Below, one piece after another: positions 8,999 through 17,630 of a stretch of DNA of 64,000 nucleotides. Source of the DNA: Sphingomonas sp. Y38-1Y (GTDB lineage: Bacteria; Pseudomonadota; Alphaproteobacteria; Sphingomonadales; Sphingomonadaceae); NCBI RefSeq assembly GCF_032391395.1, contig NZ_CP135916.1, forward strand, positions 1,116,001-1,180,000, given 5' to 3'. The translations under genes and the position numbers were made by a program. Numbering within the stretch: position 1 is the first letter of the stretch; every line of letters starts with the position of its first letter. The notes under the pieces were generated by a model. The model searched no databases and was not told the DNA's origin. It worked only from the letters and a program-made list of their open reading frames with translations.

Positions 8999-9805
8999 AT
9001 GCGCGCCGCAACGATCCTGCGAATCGCCGCGTCGGTCCTTGCCGGCGCGGCGTTTTCGTGTCCGGCGCTGGCGCAGGACGCGGTGCCCGCGGCGACTTGT
9101 CCGGCTCCGGCGCTCGAGGGCGTGCGGGTCGTCCGGCGGATGGCACACGACCCGATGGCGTTCACGCAGGGGCTGATCTGGCACCGCGGCGCGCTGATCG
9201 AATCGACCGGGCAATATGGCGAGTCGCAGGTGCGGCGCGTCGATGCCGCGACCGGCCGCGTGCTGATGCGGCGGGCGATCCCCGCCAATCAGTTTGGCGA
9301 GGGATTGGGGCGGATCGGCAACGAGCTGGTCGCGCTGACCTGGACCAACGGCGTCGCGCATCGCTTCGCCGCCGACACGCTGCGGCCGCTCGGCACCTTT
9401 CGCTACGAGGGCGAGGGCTGGGGACTGACGAGCGACGGCAAGCGCTGGATCCGCTCGGACGGTAGCGACAGCCTGATCTTCCACGATCCGGCGACCTTTG
9501 CCGAGACGGGTCGCGTGCGCGTGACGCTGGCCGGAACGCCGCTGCCGCAGCTCAACGAGCTCGAGTGGATCGACGGGCTTGTCTTCGCCAATGTCTGGCA
9601 CAGCGACGTGATCGTCGCGATCGATCCGAAGACGGGCTGCGTCGCGCGCCGCTTCGACCTGTCGCCGCTGGTGCGGGAAGTTGCCGCACGCGATCCGGAG
9701 GCGGTGCTCAACGGCATCGCCTGGGACGAGGCGGGCAAGCGCCTCTACGTCACCGGCAAGGATTGGCCCCGCCTGTTCGAGATCGCGCTGCCGGAGCGGA
9801 AATAG
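8999..9805 (+). CDS. Glutaminyl-peptide cyclotransferase (plant/bacterial type)
   Basis: 268 aa with a Sec signal peptide ending near ALA-QDAVP. The mature part fits the five-bladed beta-propeller glutaminyl cyclase family: FTQGLIW, ESTGQYGESQVRRVD, LNELEWIDGLVFANVW and LNGIAWDEAGKRLYVTGKDWP are its recognisable conserved blocks. It converts N-terminal Gln to pyroglutamate on exported proteins. It starts 22 bp after the cold-shock gene and ends 20 bp before the GST gene, so the cluster may be one transcript. Confidence 0.88.
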   Translation: MRAATILRIAASVLAGAAFSCPALAQDAVPAATCPAPALEGVRVVRRMAHDPMAFTQGLIWHRGALIESTGQYGESQVRRVDAATGRVLMRRAIPANQFGEGLGRIGNELVALTWTNGVAHRFAADTLRPLGTFRYEGEGWGLTSDGKRWIRSDGSDSLIFHDPATFAETGRVRVTLAGTPLPQLNELEWIDGLVFANVWHSDVIVAIDPKTGCVARRFDLSPLVREVAARDPEAVLNGIAWDEAGKRLYVTGKDWPRLFEIALPERK

Positions 9806-9825
9806 CCCGGCCGCGTTGGGTCGGC

Positions 9826-10800
9826 ATGGGAAAACTGATCGACGGCAAGTGGACGAGCGACGACGCGGTCGCACCGACCAATGACAAGGGTGAGTTCGAG
9901 CGAGCGGACAGCGGCTTTCGCGGCTGGCTAACGCGGGACGGCGGGCCGGGGCCCGAGGGCCAGCGCGGCTGGAAGGCGGAAGCGGGCCGCTATCGGCTCT
10001 ATGTCAGCCTCGCCTGCCCGTGGGCGCACCGCACGCTGGTGGTCCGCGCGCTCAAGGGGCTGGAAGCGCTCATTCCGGTGACGGTCGTCGGGCCGATCAT
10101 GGGCGAGGACGGCTGGAGCTTCGAGCCGCAAGATGGCGGCTCGGGCGAGCCGCTCTACGGTCTGTCGCACCTCCACCAACTCTATACGCGCGCCGAGCCC
10201 GGCATGAGCGGCAAGGTCACCGTGCCGGTGCTGTGGGACGAACAAGACGAGACGATCGTCAGCAACGAATCGGCCGACATCCTGCGAATGCTGTCAACCG
10301 CGTTCGACGATCTGGGCGCCAGGCCGGGCGACTTCTACCCCGCCGATCTTCGCGGCGAAATTGATGCGATCAATGACCGCGTCTATCCCGGCCTCAACAA
10401 CGGCGTCTATCGCGCGGGCTTCGCAACCCGGCAGTCCGCCTATGAAGAAGCGGCGCGGGGCGTGTTCGAGACGCTCGACTGGCTGGAATCGAGGCTGGAC
10501 GATCGCGAGTGGCTGGCGGGCGACCGGCTGACCGAAGCGGACATCCGCACCTTCACGACCCTGGTGCGCTTCGATCCCGTCTATCACGGGCATTTCAAGT
10601 GCAACTGGCGGCGGCTGATCGACTATCCGCGGCTGTCGGACTTCGCCGAGCGGATCGCCGCGCTGCCCGGCGTCGCCGCGACGATCGACCTCAACCAGAT
10701 CAAGACGCATTATTACCGCAGCCACCCCGACATCAATCCGACCGGCATCGTGCCGATTGGCCCGGCGCAGCGCGTGGGCGGCGGGGCGGAGGGCGGTTGA
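9826..10800 (+). CDS. Glutathionyl-hydroquinone reductase (Xi-class glutathione transferase)
   Basis: 324 aa, the size of YqjG/PcpF-type enzymes. The catalytic motif CPWAHRT places the nucleophilic Cys at residue 64. Other family marks are VVGPIMGEDGWSF, VPVLWDEQDETIVSNESADI and the C-terminal YYRSHPDINPTGIVP. Such enzymes reduce glutathionyl-hydroquinones formed from quinones. Start is the ATG at 9826; the open frame continues upstream into the cyclotransferase gene but that part is shadow. Confidence 0.92.
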   Translation: MGKLIDGKWTSDDAVAPTNDKGEFERADSGFRGWLTRDGGPGPEGQRGWKAEAGRYRLYVSLACPWAHRTLVVRALKGLEALIPVTVVGPIMGEDGWSFEPQDGGSGEPLYGLSHLHQLYTRAEPGMSGKVTVPVLWDEQDETIVSNESADILRMLSTAFDDLGARPGDFYPADLRGEIDAINDRVYPGLNNGVYRAGFATRQSAYEEAARGVFETLDWLESRLDDREWLAGDRLTEADIRTFTTLVRFDPVYHGHFKCNWRRLIDYPRLSDFAERIAALPGVAATIDLNQIKTHYYRSHPDINPTGIVPIGPAQRVGGGAEGG

Positions 10801-10832
10801 ACGCGGGGCCATGCGCCCGCATAAGGCGAGCC

Positions 10833-11345
10833 ATGTTGCGTCCGCTTCTCGCCGCCCTGCCGCTCGTCGCTCTCGCCGCCTGCGTGCCGCCGGCCCGGCC
10901 GCTTCCGCAGCCGACGCCCGAGCCGCGGCCGGCGCCCACGCCGCGCCCGACACCGCCACCCGCGCCGCCGCCCGCCTCCAGCGACTGGCGCGACTGGCCG
11001 CTGACGCCGGGGGACTGGCGCTACACCGCGACGGCGGGCGGATCGGTGGCGCGCTTCGGCACTGGCGTGGCGAGCCTGACTTGCGACCGCGCCGCGTCGA
11101 CGGTGACGTTCGCGGTGCAGGGGAGCGGATCGCGTGCGGTGGTACGCACCAGCAGCACCGCACGGACGCTGTCGCTGACGCCAGGGGCCGCGGGCATGGT
11201 GCAGGTGCGCCTGCCCGCGCGGGACGGATTGCTCGACGCGATGGGCTTCAGCCGCGGGCGGTTCGTGGTCGAGGGCGCGACGCCGCGCCCGCTGGTGATC
11301 CCCGCCTGGCCCGAAATCCTGCGCGTGGCGGAGGATTGCCGGTAG
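10833..11345 (+). CDS. Hypothetical proline-rich lipoprotein
   Basis: 170 aa. The N-terminus is a lipoprotein signal with lipobox LAAC (Cys17), followed by a ~35-residue proline-rich linker (repeated PxPxP, PRPTPPPAPPP) and a ~115-residue globular domain beginning SDWRDWPLTPGDWRY. I do not recognise the domain; its two cysteines (LTCDRAAS and the C-terminal EDCR) could form a disulfide. The linker would hold the domain away from the membrane. It is last in the cold-shock/cyclotransferase/GST run, 32 bp after the GST gene. Confidence 0.75.
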   Translation: MLRPLLAALPLVALAACVPPARPLPQPTPEPRPAPTPRPTPPPAPPPASSDWRDWPLTPGDWRYTATAGGSVARFGTGVASLTCDRAASTVTFAVQGSGSRAVVRTSSTARTLSLTPGAAGMVQVRLPARDGLLDAMGFSRGRFVVEGATPRPLVIPAWPEILRVAEDCR

Positions 11346-11390
11346 GCGCTTGGGTCCGGGTAGGGCGGTGAGCCCGTCCCACGCTTATCC

Positions 11391-11509
11391 GTTCGTCCTG
11401 AGTAGCCGCTGAGCTTGTCGAAGTGGCGTATCGAAGGACAGGCGATCTTGCGACCAGCGTACTTCGATACGAGCCCTCGACTTCGCTCGGTCTCTACTCA
11501 GCACGAACG
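11391..11509. repeat. Intergenic palindromic repeat, family A copy 2
   Basis: Lies in the 232-bp gap between the lipoprotein gene and the convergent ABC exporter. It opens with GTTCGTCCTGAGTAGCCGC and TGAGCTTGTCGAAG and closes with the inverted CTACTCAGCACGAAC, around inner arms GTATCGAAG and CTTCGATAC. I see no gene or T-rich terminator in the rest of this gap. Confidence 0.8.
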
Positions 11510-11577
11510 GGGAAGGCAGACCCCGATCTGACGAGTTGCAAGACTCGACCTGTACGGCACCGGCGCTCCGGTATCCA

Positions 11578-13452
11578 TCACCCCTTGCCAGACGCCCTGC
11601 GCCACGCCGCCTGAACGCGGTCGTTGAGGCCCAGCATCGCGTTCCCGCCGATCAGGCGCAGCTTCGGCTCGGGCTTGTCGTCGAGCTCCAGCCCCTGCGC
11701 CTGGAGCGCCCACAGGCGGCGGAACTCGCCCTCCTCGCGCATCAACAGGTGCTGCGGTGCGCCGTCCTCGACGATGCGGCCGCGCTCGACCACCAGCACG
11801 CGGTCGAATTCGGCAATCGTCGACAGCCGGTGCGCGACCGCCAGCACGGTGCGGCCGACCATCAGCCGCTCGAGCCCCGCCTGCACCGCCAGTTCCGATT
11901 CGGTGTCGAGCGCCGACGTCGCCTCGTCCAGAAGCACGATGCGTGCGTCCTTCAGGAAGGCGCGGGCGATGCCGATCCGCTGGCGCTGGCCGCCCGACAG
12001 CGACGTGCCGCGCTCCCCGACGATGCTGTCATAGCCGTCGGGCAGCTCGGCGATGAAGTCGGCGCAGCCCGCCGCCTCCGCCGCGCGCCGCACGTCCTCG
12101 TCGGTCGCTTCGGGGCGGGCGAAGCGGATATTGTCCATGACGCTGCGGTGGAACAGCAGCACCTCCTGCGGCACCATCGCGATCGCCTGGTTGAGGCTTT
12201 CCTGCGTCACCGCATCGGCAGGCTGGCCGTCGATCAGCACGCGGCCGGCGCCCGCGTCGTAGAAGCGCTGGACGAGCTGGAGGATCGACGACTTGCCCGC
12301 ACCCGACGGGCCGACGATGCCGACCTTCTGCCCGGCGGGTACGTCGAAGCTCAGGTCGCGCAGGATCGGGCGAGTGGGGTCGTAGCCGAAGCTCACTGCC
12401 TCGAACGCGACGGTGCCCGCGCCCGGCACGAGCGCGGGGGCGTCCGGCGCGTCAGTCAGCGTGTGCGGCACGCCAACGATCTCCAGCGTCTCGTCGAGGT
12501 AGCTGAACTGCTGGCTGGTATCGATCAGCGCCATCGCCAGGTCGCGCGCGCCGTGGAGCATGCGGAAGGTGAGGGTGGTGATGATGACGACATCGCCCGT
12601 CGTCACCGCTCCGGCCGACCAGCGGCCGATCGCCCAGACGAGCGTGCCCGCGACCATCGCCGCCATCGCGATGTCATAGAGGCCGCGGACGCGCTCGACG
12701 AAGAACCAGCCCTTGCGCTGGGCGTGCGCCTCGTCCTTGAGGATCACGTCCAGCCGGTCGAGCTCGCGCCGGCGCGCGGCGAATGCCTTGAGCACCCAAA
12801 TATTGCCGATCAGGTCGACCAGCTCGCCGCCGACGACGCCCGCCTTTTGCGCGAACGCGCGGTGGTGGACGTGCCCCTTGAGGCCGTGGATGACGAGGAT
12901 CGCGGTGACGGTCAGGAAGATGCCGCCCAGTACCGCCGCCATTGCCGGGTCGATCGTTACGAAGATGACGAGCGCGCCGACGAACGCAACGATCGGCGGC
13001 GTCACCTCCATCACCAGCCGGTGAACGAGCGCGCCGAAATTGCCCGCGAGCGAGCCGATGCGATGGCCGAGCGATCCGGCGCGCTGCTGCTGGAAGAAAG
13101 GCATCTGGTGCCCGGTCAGATAGTCGAACATGTCGAGGCGGATGCGCACCCCCGACGTGACGGTCAGGTGCCCGAGCAGGAACGCGGCAGCCCGCTGAAG
13201 CAGGCTCTCGGCCACCACTAGGCCGATGAACAGCCCCAGTGCCCAATAGACCGCCGCCAGCGCGCTCTTCGCGGTCATCGCGTCGATCAGCAGCTTCATG
13301 GCATATTGCGTGCCGATCGACCCCGCGCTCGCCGCGACGACGATCGCGCCGAGCAGCAGAAAACCGAGCGGCCGAGCGGCGACATAGTGGATCAGGAACC
13401 GGGCAGGACTGGTGAGAAAGCGCAAGGCGTTCGATCCATGAGCAGCGTTCAT
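11578..13452 (-). CDS. ABC transporter, fused permease and ATP-binding protein (exporter type)
   Basis: 624 aa half-transporter of the MsbA/lipid-drug exporter fold. Residues ~1-320 hold about six membrane helices. The nucleotide-binding domain has Walker A GPSGAGKSS, signature LSGGQRQRIGIARA, Walker B IVLLDEATSALD and the H-loop VAHRLST. It should act as a homodimer; the substrate cannot be inferred. I take the ATG at 13452; an in-frame TTG at 13476 adds eight residues and is possible because neither start has a strong Shine-Dalgarno. It is divergent from recA. Confidence 0.88.
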   Translation of the reverse strand: MNAAHGSNALRFLTSPARFLIHYVAARPLGFLLLGAIVVAASAGSIGTQYAMKLLIDAMTAKSALAAVYWALGLFIGLVVAESLLQRAAAFLLGHLTVTSGVRIRLDMFDYLTGHQMPFFQQQRAGSLGHRIGSLAGNFGALVHRLVMEVTPPIVAFVGALVIFVTIDPAMAAVLGGIFLTVTAILVIHGLKGHVHHRAFAQKAGVVGGELVDLIGNIWVLKAFAARRRELDRLDVILKDEAHAQRKGWFFVERVRGLYDIAMAAMVAGTLVWAIGRWSAGAVTTGDVVIITTLTFRMLHGARDLAMALIDTSQQFSYLDETLEIVGVPHTLTDAPDAPALVPGAGTVAFEAVSFGYDPTRPILRDLSFDVPAGQKVGIVGPSGAGKSSILQLVQRFYDAGAGRVLIDGQPADAVTQESLNQAIAMVPQEVLLFHRSVMDNIRFARPEATDEDVRRAAEAAGCADFIAELPDGYDSIVGERGTSLSGGQRQRIGIARAFLKDARIVLLDEATSALDTESELAVQAGLERLMVGRTVLAVAHRLSTIAEFDRVLVVERGRIVEDGAPQHLLMREEGEFRRLWALQAQGLELDDKPEPKLRLIGGNAMLGLNDRVQAAWRRASGKG

Positions 13453-13552
13453 GATGCTGCGATGCAGCAGCCTCAAACTCTTGAAAGCGCTTTTGGGTGC
13501 AACGACCCGGACGCACGAGGAACCGAAGCCACGCTTGTGGTTGCGCTACCAC

Positions 13553-13590
13553 GTTCCCATCTTGTTCTCATCGAACGAATTGGGTACGAA
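13553..13590 (+). promoter_or_regulatory. recA promoter with LexA (SOS) box
   Basis: GTTC-CCATCTT-GTTC at 13553-13567 exactly matches the alphaproteobacterial LexA site GTTC-N7-GTTC. It overlaps a candidate -35 TTGTTC (13562-13567); a 17-bp spacer leads to a candidate -10 TACGAA (13585-13590). LexA bound here would block recA transcription until DNA damage. The box is 75 bp before the recA ATG. Confidence 0.85.
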
Positions 13591-13642
13591 GCTCGCGCGC
13601 GTTGAACGGGGCGCGCGGTTGCTCTAGCGAGGAAAGCGGAAA

Positions 13643-14716
13643 ATGGCAGCTCAGCTCAAGGTGATCGGGAACGACATGGCGACCGCGAACTCGGACCGGC
13701 AAAAGGCGCTCGACGCCGCTCTGGCACAGATCGATCGTGCCTTTGGCAAGGGATCGGCAATGCGGCTGGGCCAGAAGGAGACGATGCAGATCGAGGCGAT
13801 CTCGACCGGCTCGCTCGGGCTCGACATCGCGCTCGGCGTCGGCGGCCTGCCGCGCGGCCGCGTGATCGAGGTCTATGGTCCGGAGAGCTCGGGCAAGACG
13901 ACGCTGGCGCTCCACTGCATCGCCGAGGCGCAGAAGGGTGGCGGCACCGCGGCGTTCGTTGATGCCGAGCACGCACTCGACCCCGTCTATGCCAAGAAGC
14001 TGGGCGTCAACATCGACGAGCTGATCGTGTCGCAGCCCGACACGGGCGAGCAGGCGCTGGAGATCGTGGACACGCTGGTGCGGTCGAACGCGATCGATGT
14101 GCTGGTGGTCGATTCGGTTGCGGCGCTGGTGCCCCGCGCGGAAATCGAGGGCGAGATGGGCGACAGCCATGTCGGCCTTCAGGCGCGCCTCATGTCGCAG
14201 TCGCTGCGCAAGCTGACGGGGTCGATCAGCCGCTCGCGCTGCATGGTGATCTTCATCAACCAGCTGCGCATGAAGATCGGCGTGATGTACGGCAACCCAG
14301 AGACGACGACGGGCGGCAACGCGCTCAAATTCTACGCTTCGGTCCGCCTCGACATCCGCCGCACCGGCCAGATCAAGGACCGTGACGAGGTGACCGGCAA
14401 CGCCACGCGTGTGAAGGTCGTCAAGAACAAGGTCGCGCCGCCGTTCAAGCAGGTCGAATTCGACATCATGTACGGCGAGGGCATCTCGAAGATCGGCGAG
14501 ATCCTCGACCTGGGCGTCAAGGCGGGACTGGTCGAGAAGGCCGGCGCCTGGTTCAGCTATGACAGCGTCCGCATCGGCCAGGGCCGCGAGAATTCGAAGA
14601 ACTTCCTCCGCGAGAACCCGGAGATCACCGCCCGCCTCGAAGCCGCGATCCGCGCCCGCACCGCCGAAGTGGCGGAGGAGCTGATGGTCGGCGAGAGCCC
14701 CGACGACGACGTTTGA
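13643..14716 (+). CDS. recA: Recombinase RecA
   Basis: 357 aa. Walker [10 protein letters not shown] (from residue 79), Walker [15 protein letters not shown] and the DNA-binding loop 2 region [37 protein letters not shown] are all intact. The acidic C-tail ends ESPDDDV. RecA forms the strand-exchange filament and stimulates LexA self-cleavage. The start at 13643 has GAGGAAAG six bases upstream; a second ATG at 13676 is less well supported. An SOS box lies in the promoter and a strong hairpin follows the stop. Confidence 0.98.
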   Translation: MAAQLKVIGNDMATANSDRQKALDAALAQIDRAFGKGSAMRLGQKETMQIEAISTGSLGLDIALGVGGLPRGRVIEVYGPESSGKTTLALHCIAEAQKGGGTAAFVDAEHALDPVYAKKLGVNIDELIVSQPDTGEQALEIVDTLVRSNAIDVLVVDSVAALVPRAEIEGEMGDSHVGLQARLMSQSLRKLTGSISRSRCMVIFINQLRMKIGVMYGNPETTTGGNALKFYASVRLDIRRTGQIKDRDEVTGNATRVKVVKNKVAPPFKQVEFDIMYGEGISKIGEILDLGVKAGLVEKAGAWFSYDSVRIGQGRENSKNFLRENPEITARLEAAIRARTAEVAEELMVGESPDDDV

Positions 14717-14725
14717 GACCGGGAC

Positions 14726-14754
14726 GCACCGGGGCGGGTTGACCGCCCCGGTGC
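14726..14754 (+). terminator. recA terminator hairpin
   Basis: Perfect 12-bp stem GCACCGGGGCGG / CCGCCCCGGTGC with loop GTTGA, starting 10 bp after the recA stop. No T-run follows, so it may act with Rho or as a 3' stabiliser. Confidence 0.65.
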
Positions 14755-14784
14755 GCTGAACGCCTGATTATCGTAATCACCAAA

Positions 14785-14806
14785 GGAGGCGGCGCGAGCC
14801 GCCTCC
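14785..14806 (-). terminator. lpdA terminator hairpin
   Basis: 9-bp perfect stem GGAGGCGGC / GCCGCCTCC with loop GCGA, 8 bp past the lpdA stop. On the minus strand it is followed by a short TTTGG stretch. Confidence 0.55.
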
Positions 14807-14813
14807 GTACGCC

Positions 14814-16208
<1,395 letters not shown>

Positions 16209-16240
16209 TTTACACACTCCCGTGCGGGGCTACCCCACCC

Positions 16241-16339
16241 GTTCGTGCTGAGTAGGGGCTGAGCTTGTCGAAGACCCGTATCGAAGCATCCTTCGAAACG
16301 CCATTTCGACTTCGCTCAATGGCTACTCAGGACGAACGG
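16241..16339. repeat. Intergenic palindromic repeat, family A copy 3
   Basis: Between lpdA and sucB. It opens GTTCGTGCTGAGTAGGGGC and ends with the inverted CTACTCAGGACGAAC; inner TCGAAG and CTTCGA elements pair. This hairpin inside a same-strand operon could set the relative levels of lpdA and sucB. Confidence 0.8.
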
Positions 16340-16349
16340 ACTTAACGAA

Positions 16350-17603
16350 TCAAAGGTCGATCAGCAGGCGCGTCGGATCCTCGATCGCGTTCTTGAGCGC
16401 GACGAGGAAGGTCACCGCCTCACGCCCGTCGATCAGACGGTGGTCGTAGGACAGCGCCAGGTACATCATCGGGCGGACGACGACCTGGCCGTCCCGGACG
16501 ACCGGCCGGTCCTCGATGCGGTGGAGACCCAGCACCGCCGACTGCGGCGGGTTGATGATCGGGGTCGACATCAGCGAGCCGAACACGCCGCCGTTCGAGA
16601 TGGTGAAGGTACCGCCCTTCATCTCGTCCATCTTGAGCGTGCCGTCCTTGGCGCGCTTGCCGAAGTCGCCGATCGTCTTCTCGATGCCGGCGACCGACAG
16701 GCTCTCGGCATTGCGGATGACGGGGACGACCAGGCCCTGCGGCGCGGAGACGGCGACCGAGATGTCGGCATAGTCGCGATAGACGATCTCGTCGCCCTCG
16801 ATCGAGGCGTTGACGGCGGGAATGTCCTTCAACGCCATGCACGCGGCCTTCACGAAGAAGCCCATGAAGCCGAGGCGGACGCCGTGTTTCTTCTCGAACA
16901 GATCCTTGTACTTGGCGCGCGCCTCGATGACGGCCGACATGTCGACGTCGTTGAAGGTGGTGAGGAGCGCGGCGGTGTCCTGCGCGTCCTTCAGGCGCTT
17001 GGCGATCGTCTGGCGCAGACGCGTCATGCGGACGCGCTCCTCGCGGCGGTTGTCGCCCGCCGGCGCGGCGACGGCTGCGGCGGGTGCCGCGGCCGGGGCA
17101 GGGGCAGCCGGCGCGCTCGACTTGGCGGAGGCGGCGGCGACGACGTCCTCCTTGGTGATGCGGCCATCCTTGCCCGAGCCCTTGATCGTGGCGGGATCGA
17201 CGCCGTGCTCCAGGATCGCGCGGCGGACCGAGGGCGAGAGCGCGGCGGCCTCGACATTCTCACCGCCAGCGGGCGCCTGCTGTGCGGGCTCGGTCGGCGC
17301 TGGAGCCGGCGTCGGGGCGGGGGCAGCAGCCGGCGCCTGGGGCTTCGGCGCGGCGGCAGCACCGTCGCCCACCTCGATTGTGCCGATCATCGCGCCGACA
17401 TTGACGGTGTCGCCGGGCTTCACCGCGTGCTGGCCCATCACGCCGGCCGCGGGGGCGGGCACTTCGACCGAGACCTTGTCGGTCTCGAGGCTGGCGACGG
17501 GCTCGTCGGCGGCGACGGCCTCACCCGGCTGCTTGAGCCATTCGCCGAGCGTCGCTTCGGTGATCGATTCGCCCAGCACGGGGACGAGGATTTCGGTGGC
17601 CAT
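16350..17603 (-). CDS. sucB: 2-oxoglutarate dehydrogenase E2, dihydrolipoyl succinyltransferase
   Basis: 417 aa. The lipoyl domain (1-75) has its carrier Lys43 in ETDKVSVEV. An Ala/Pro-rich linker leads to the E3/E1-binding domain (~122-160, [21 protein letters not shown]), then a second linker and the catalytic domain with the active-site [13 protein letters not shown]. It transfers the succinyl group from SucA to CoA. It follows sucA by 27 bp. Confidence 0.96.
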   Translation of the reverse strand: MATEILVPVLGESITEATLGEWLKQPGEAVAADEPVASLETDKVSVEVPAPAAGVMGQHAVKPGDTVNVGAMIGTIEVGDGAAAAPKPQAPAAAPAPTPAPAPTEPAQQAPAGGENVEAAALSPSVRRAILEHGVDPATIKGSGKDGRITKEDVVAAASAKSSAPAAPAPAAAPAAAVAAPAGDNRREERVRMTRLRQTIAKRLKDAQDTAALLTTFNDVDMSAVIEARAKYKDLFEKKHGVRLGFMGFFVKAACMALKDIPAVNASIEGDEIVYRDYADISVAVSAPQGLVVPVIRNAESLSVAGIEKTIGDFGKRAKDGTLKMDEMKGGTFTISNGGVFGSLMSTPIINPPQSAVLGLHRIEDRPVVRDGQVVVRPMMYLALSYDHRLIDGREAVTFLVALKNAIEDPTRLLIDL

Positions 17604-17630
17604 GGGGAGGGTCCTTATCTCAGGCTTCGA

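Noticed and set aside
8059-9288. Ala-rich 409-codon minus-strand frame across the cold-shock gene
   Set aside because: Its AATAAAEAA runs are the complement of the glycine-rich GGC/GGT repeats of the cold-shock protein.
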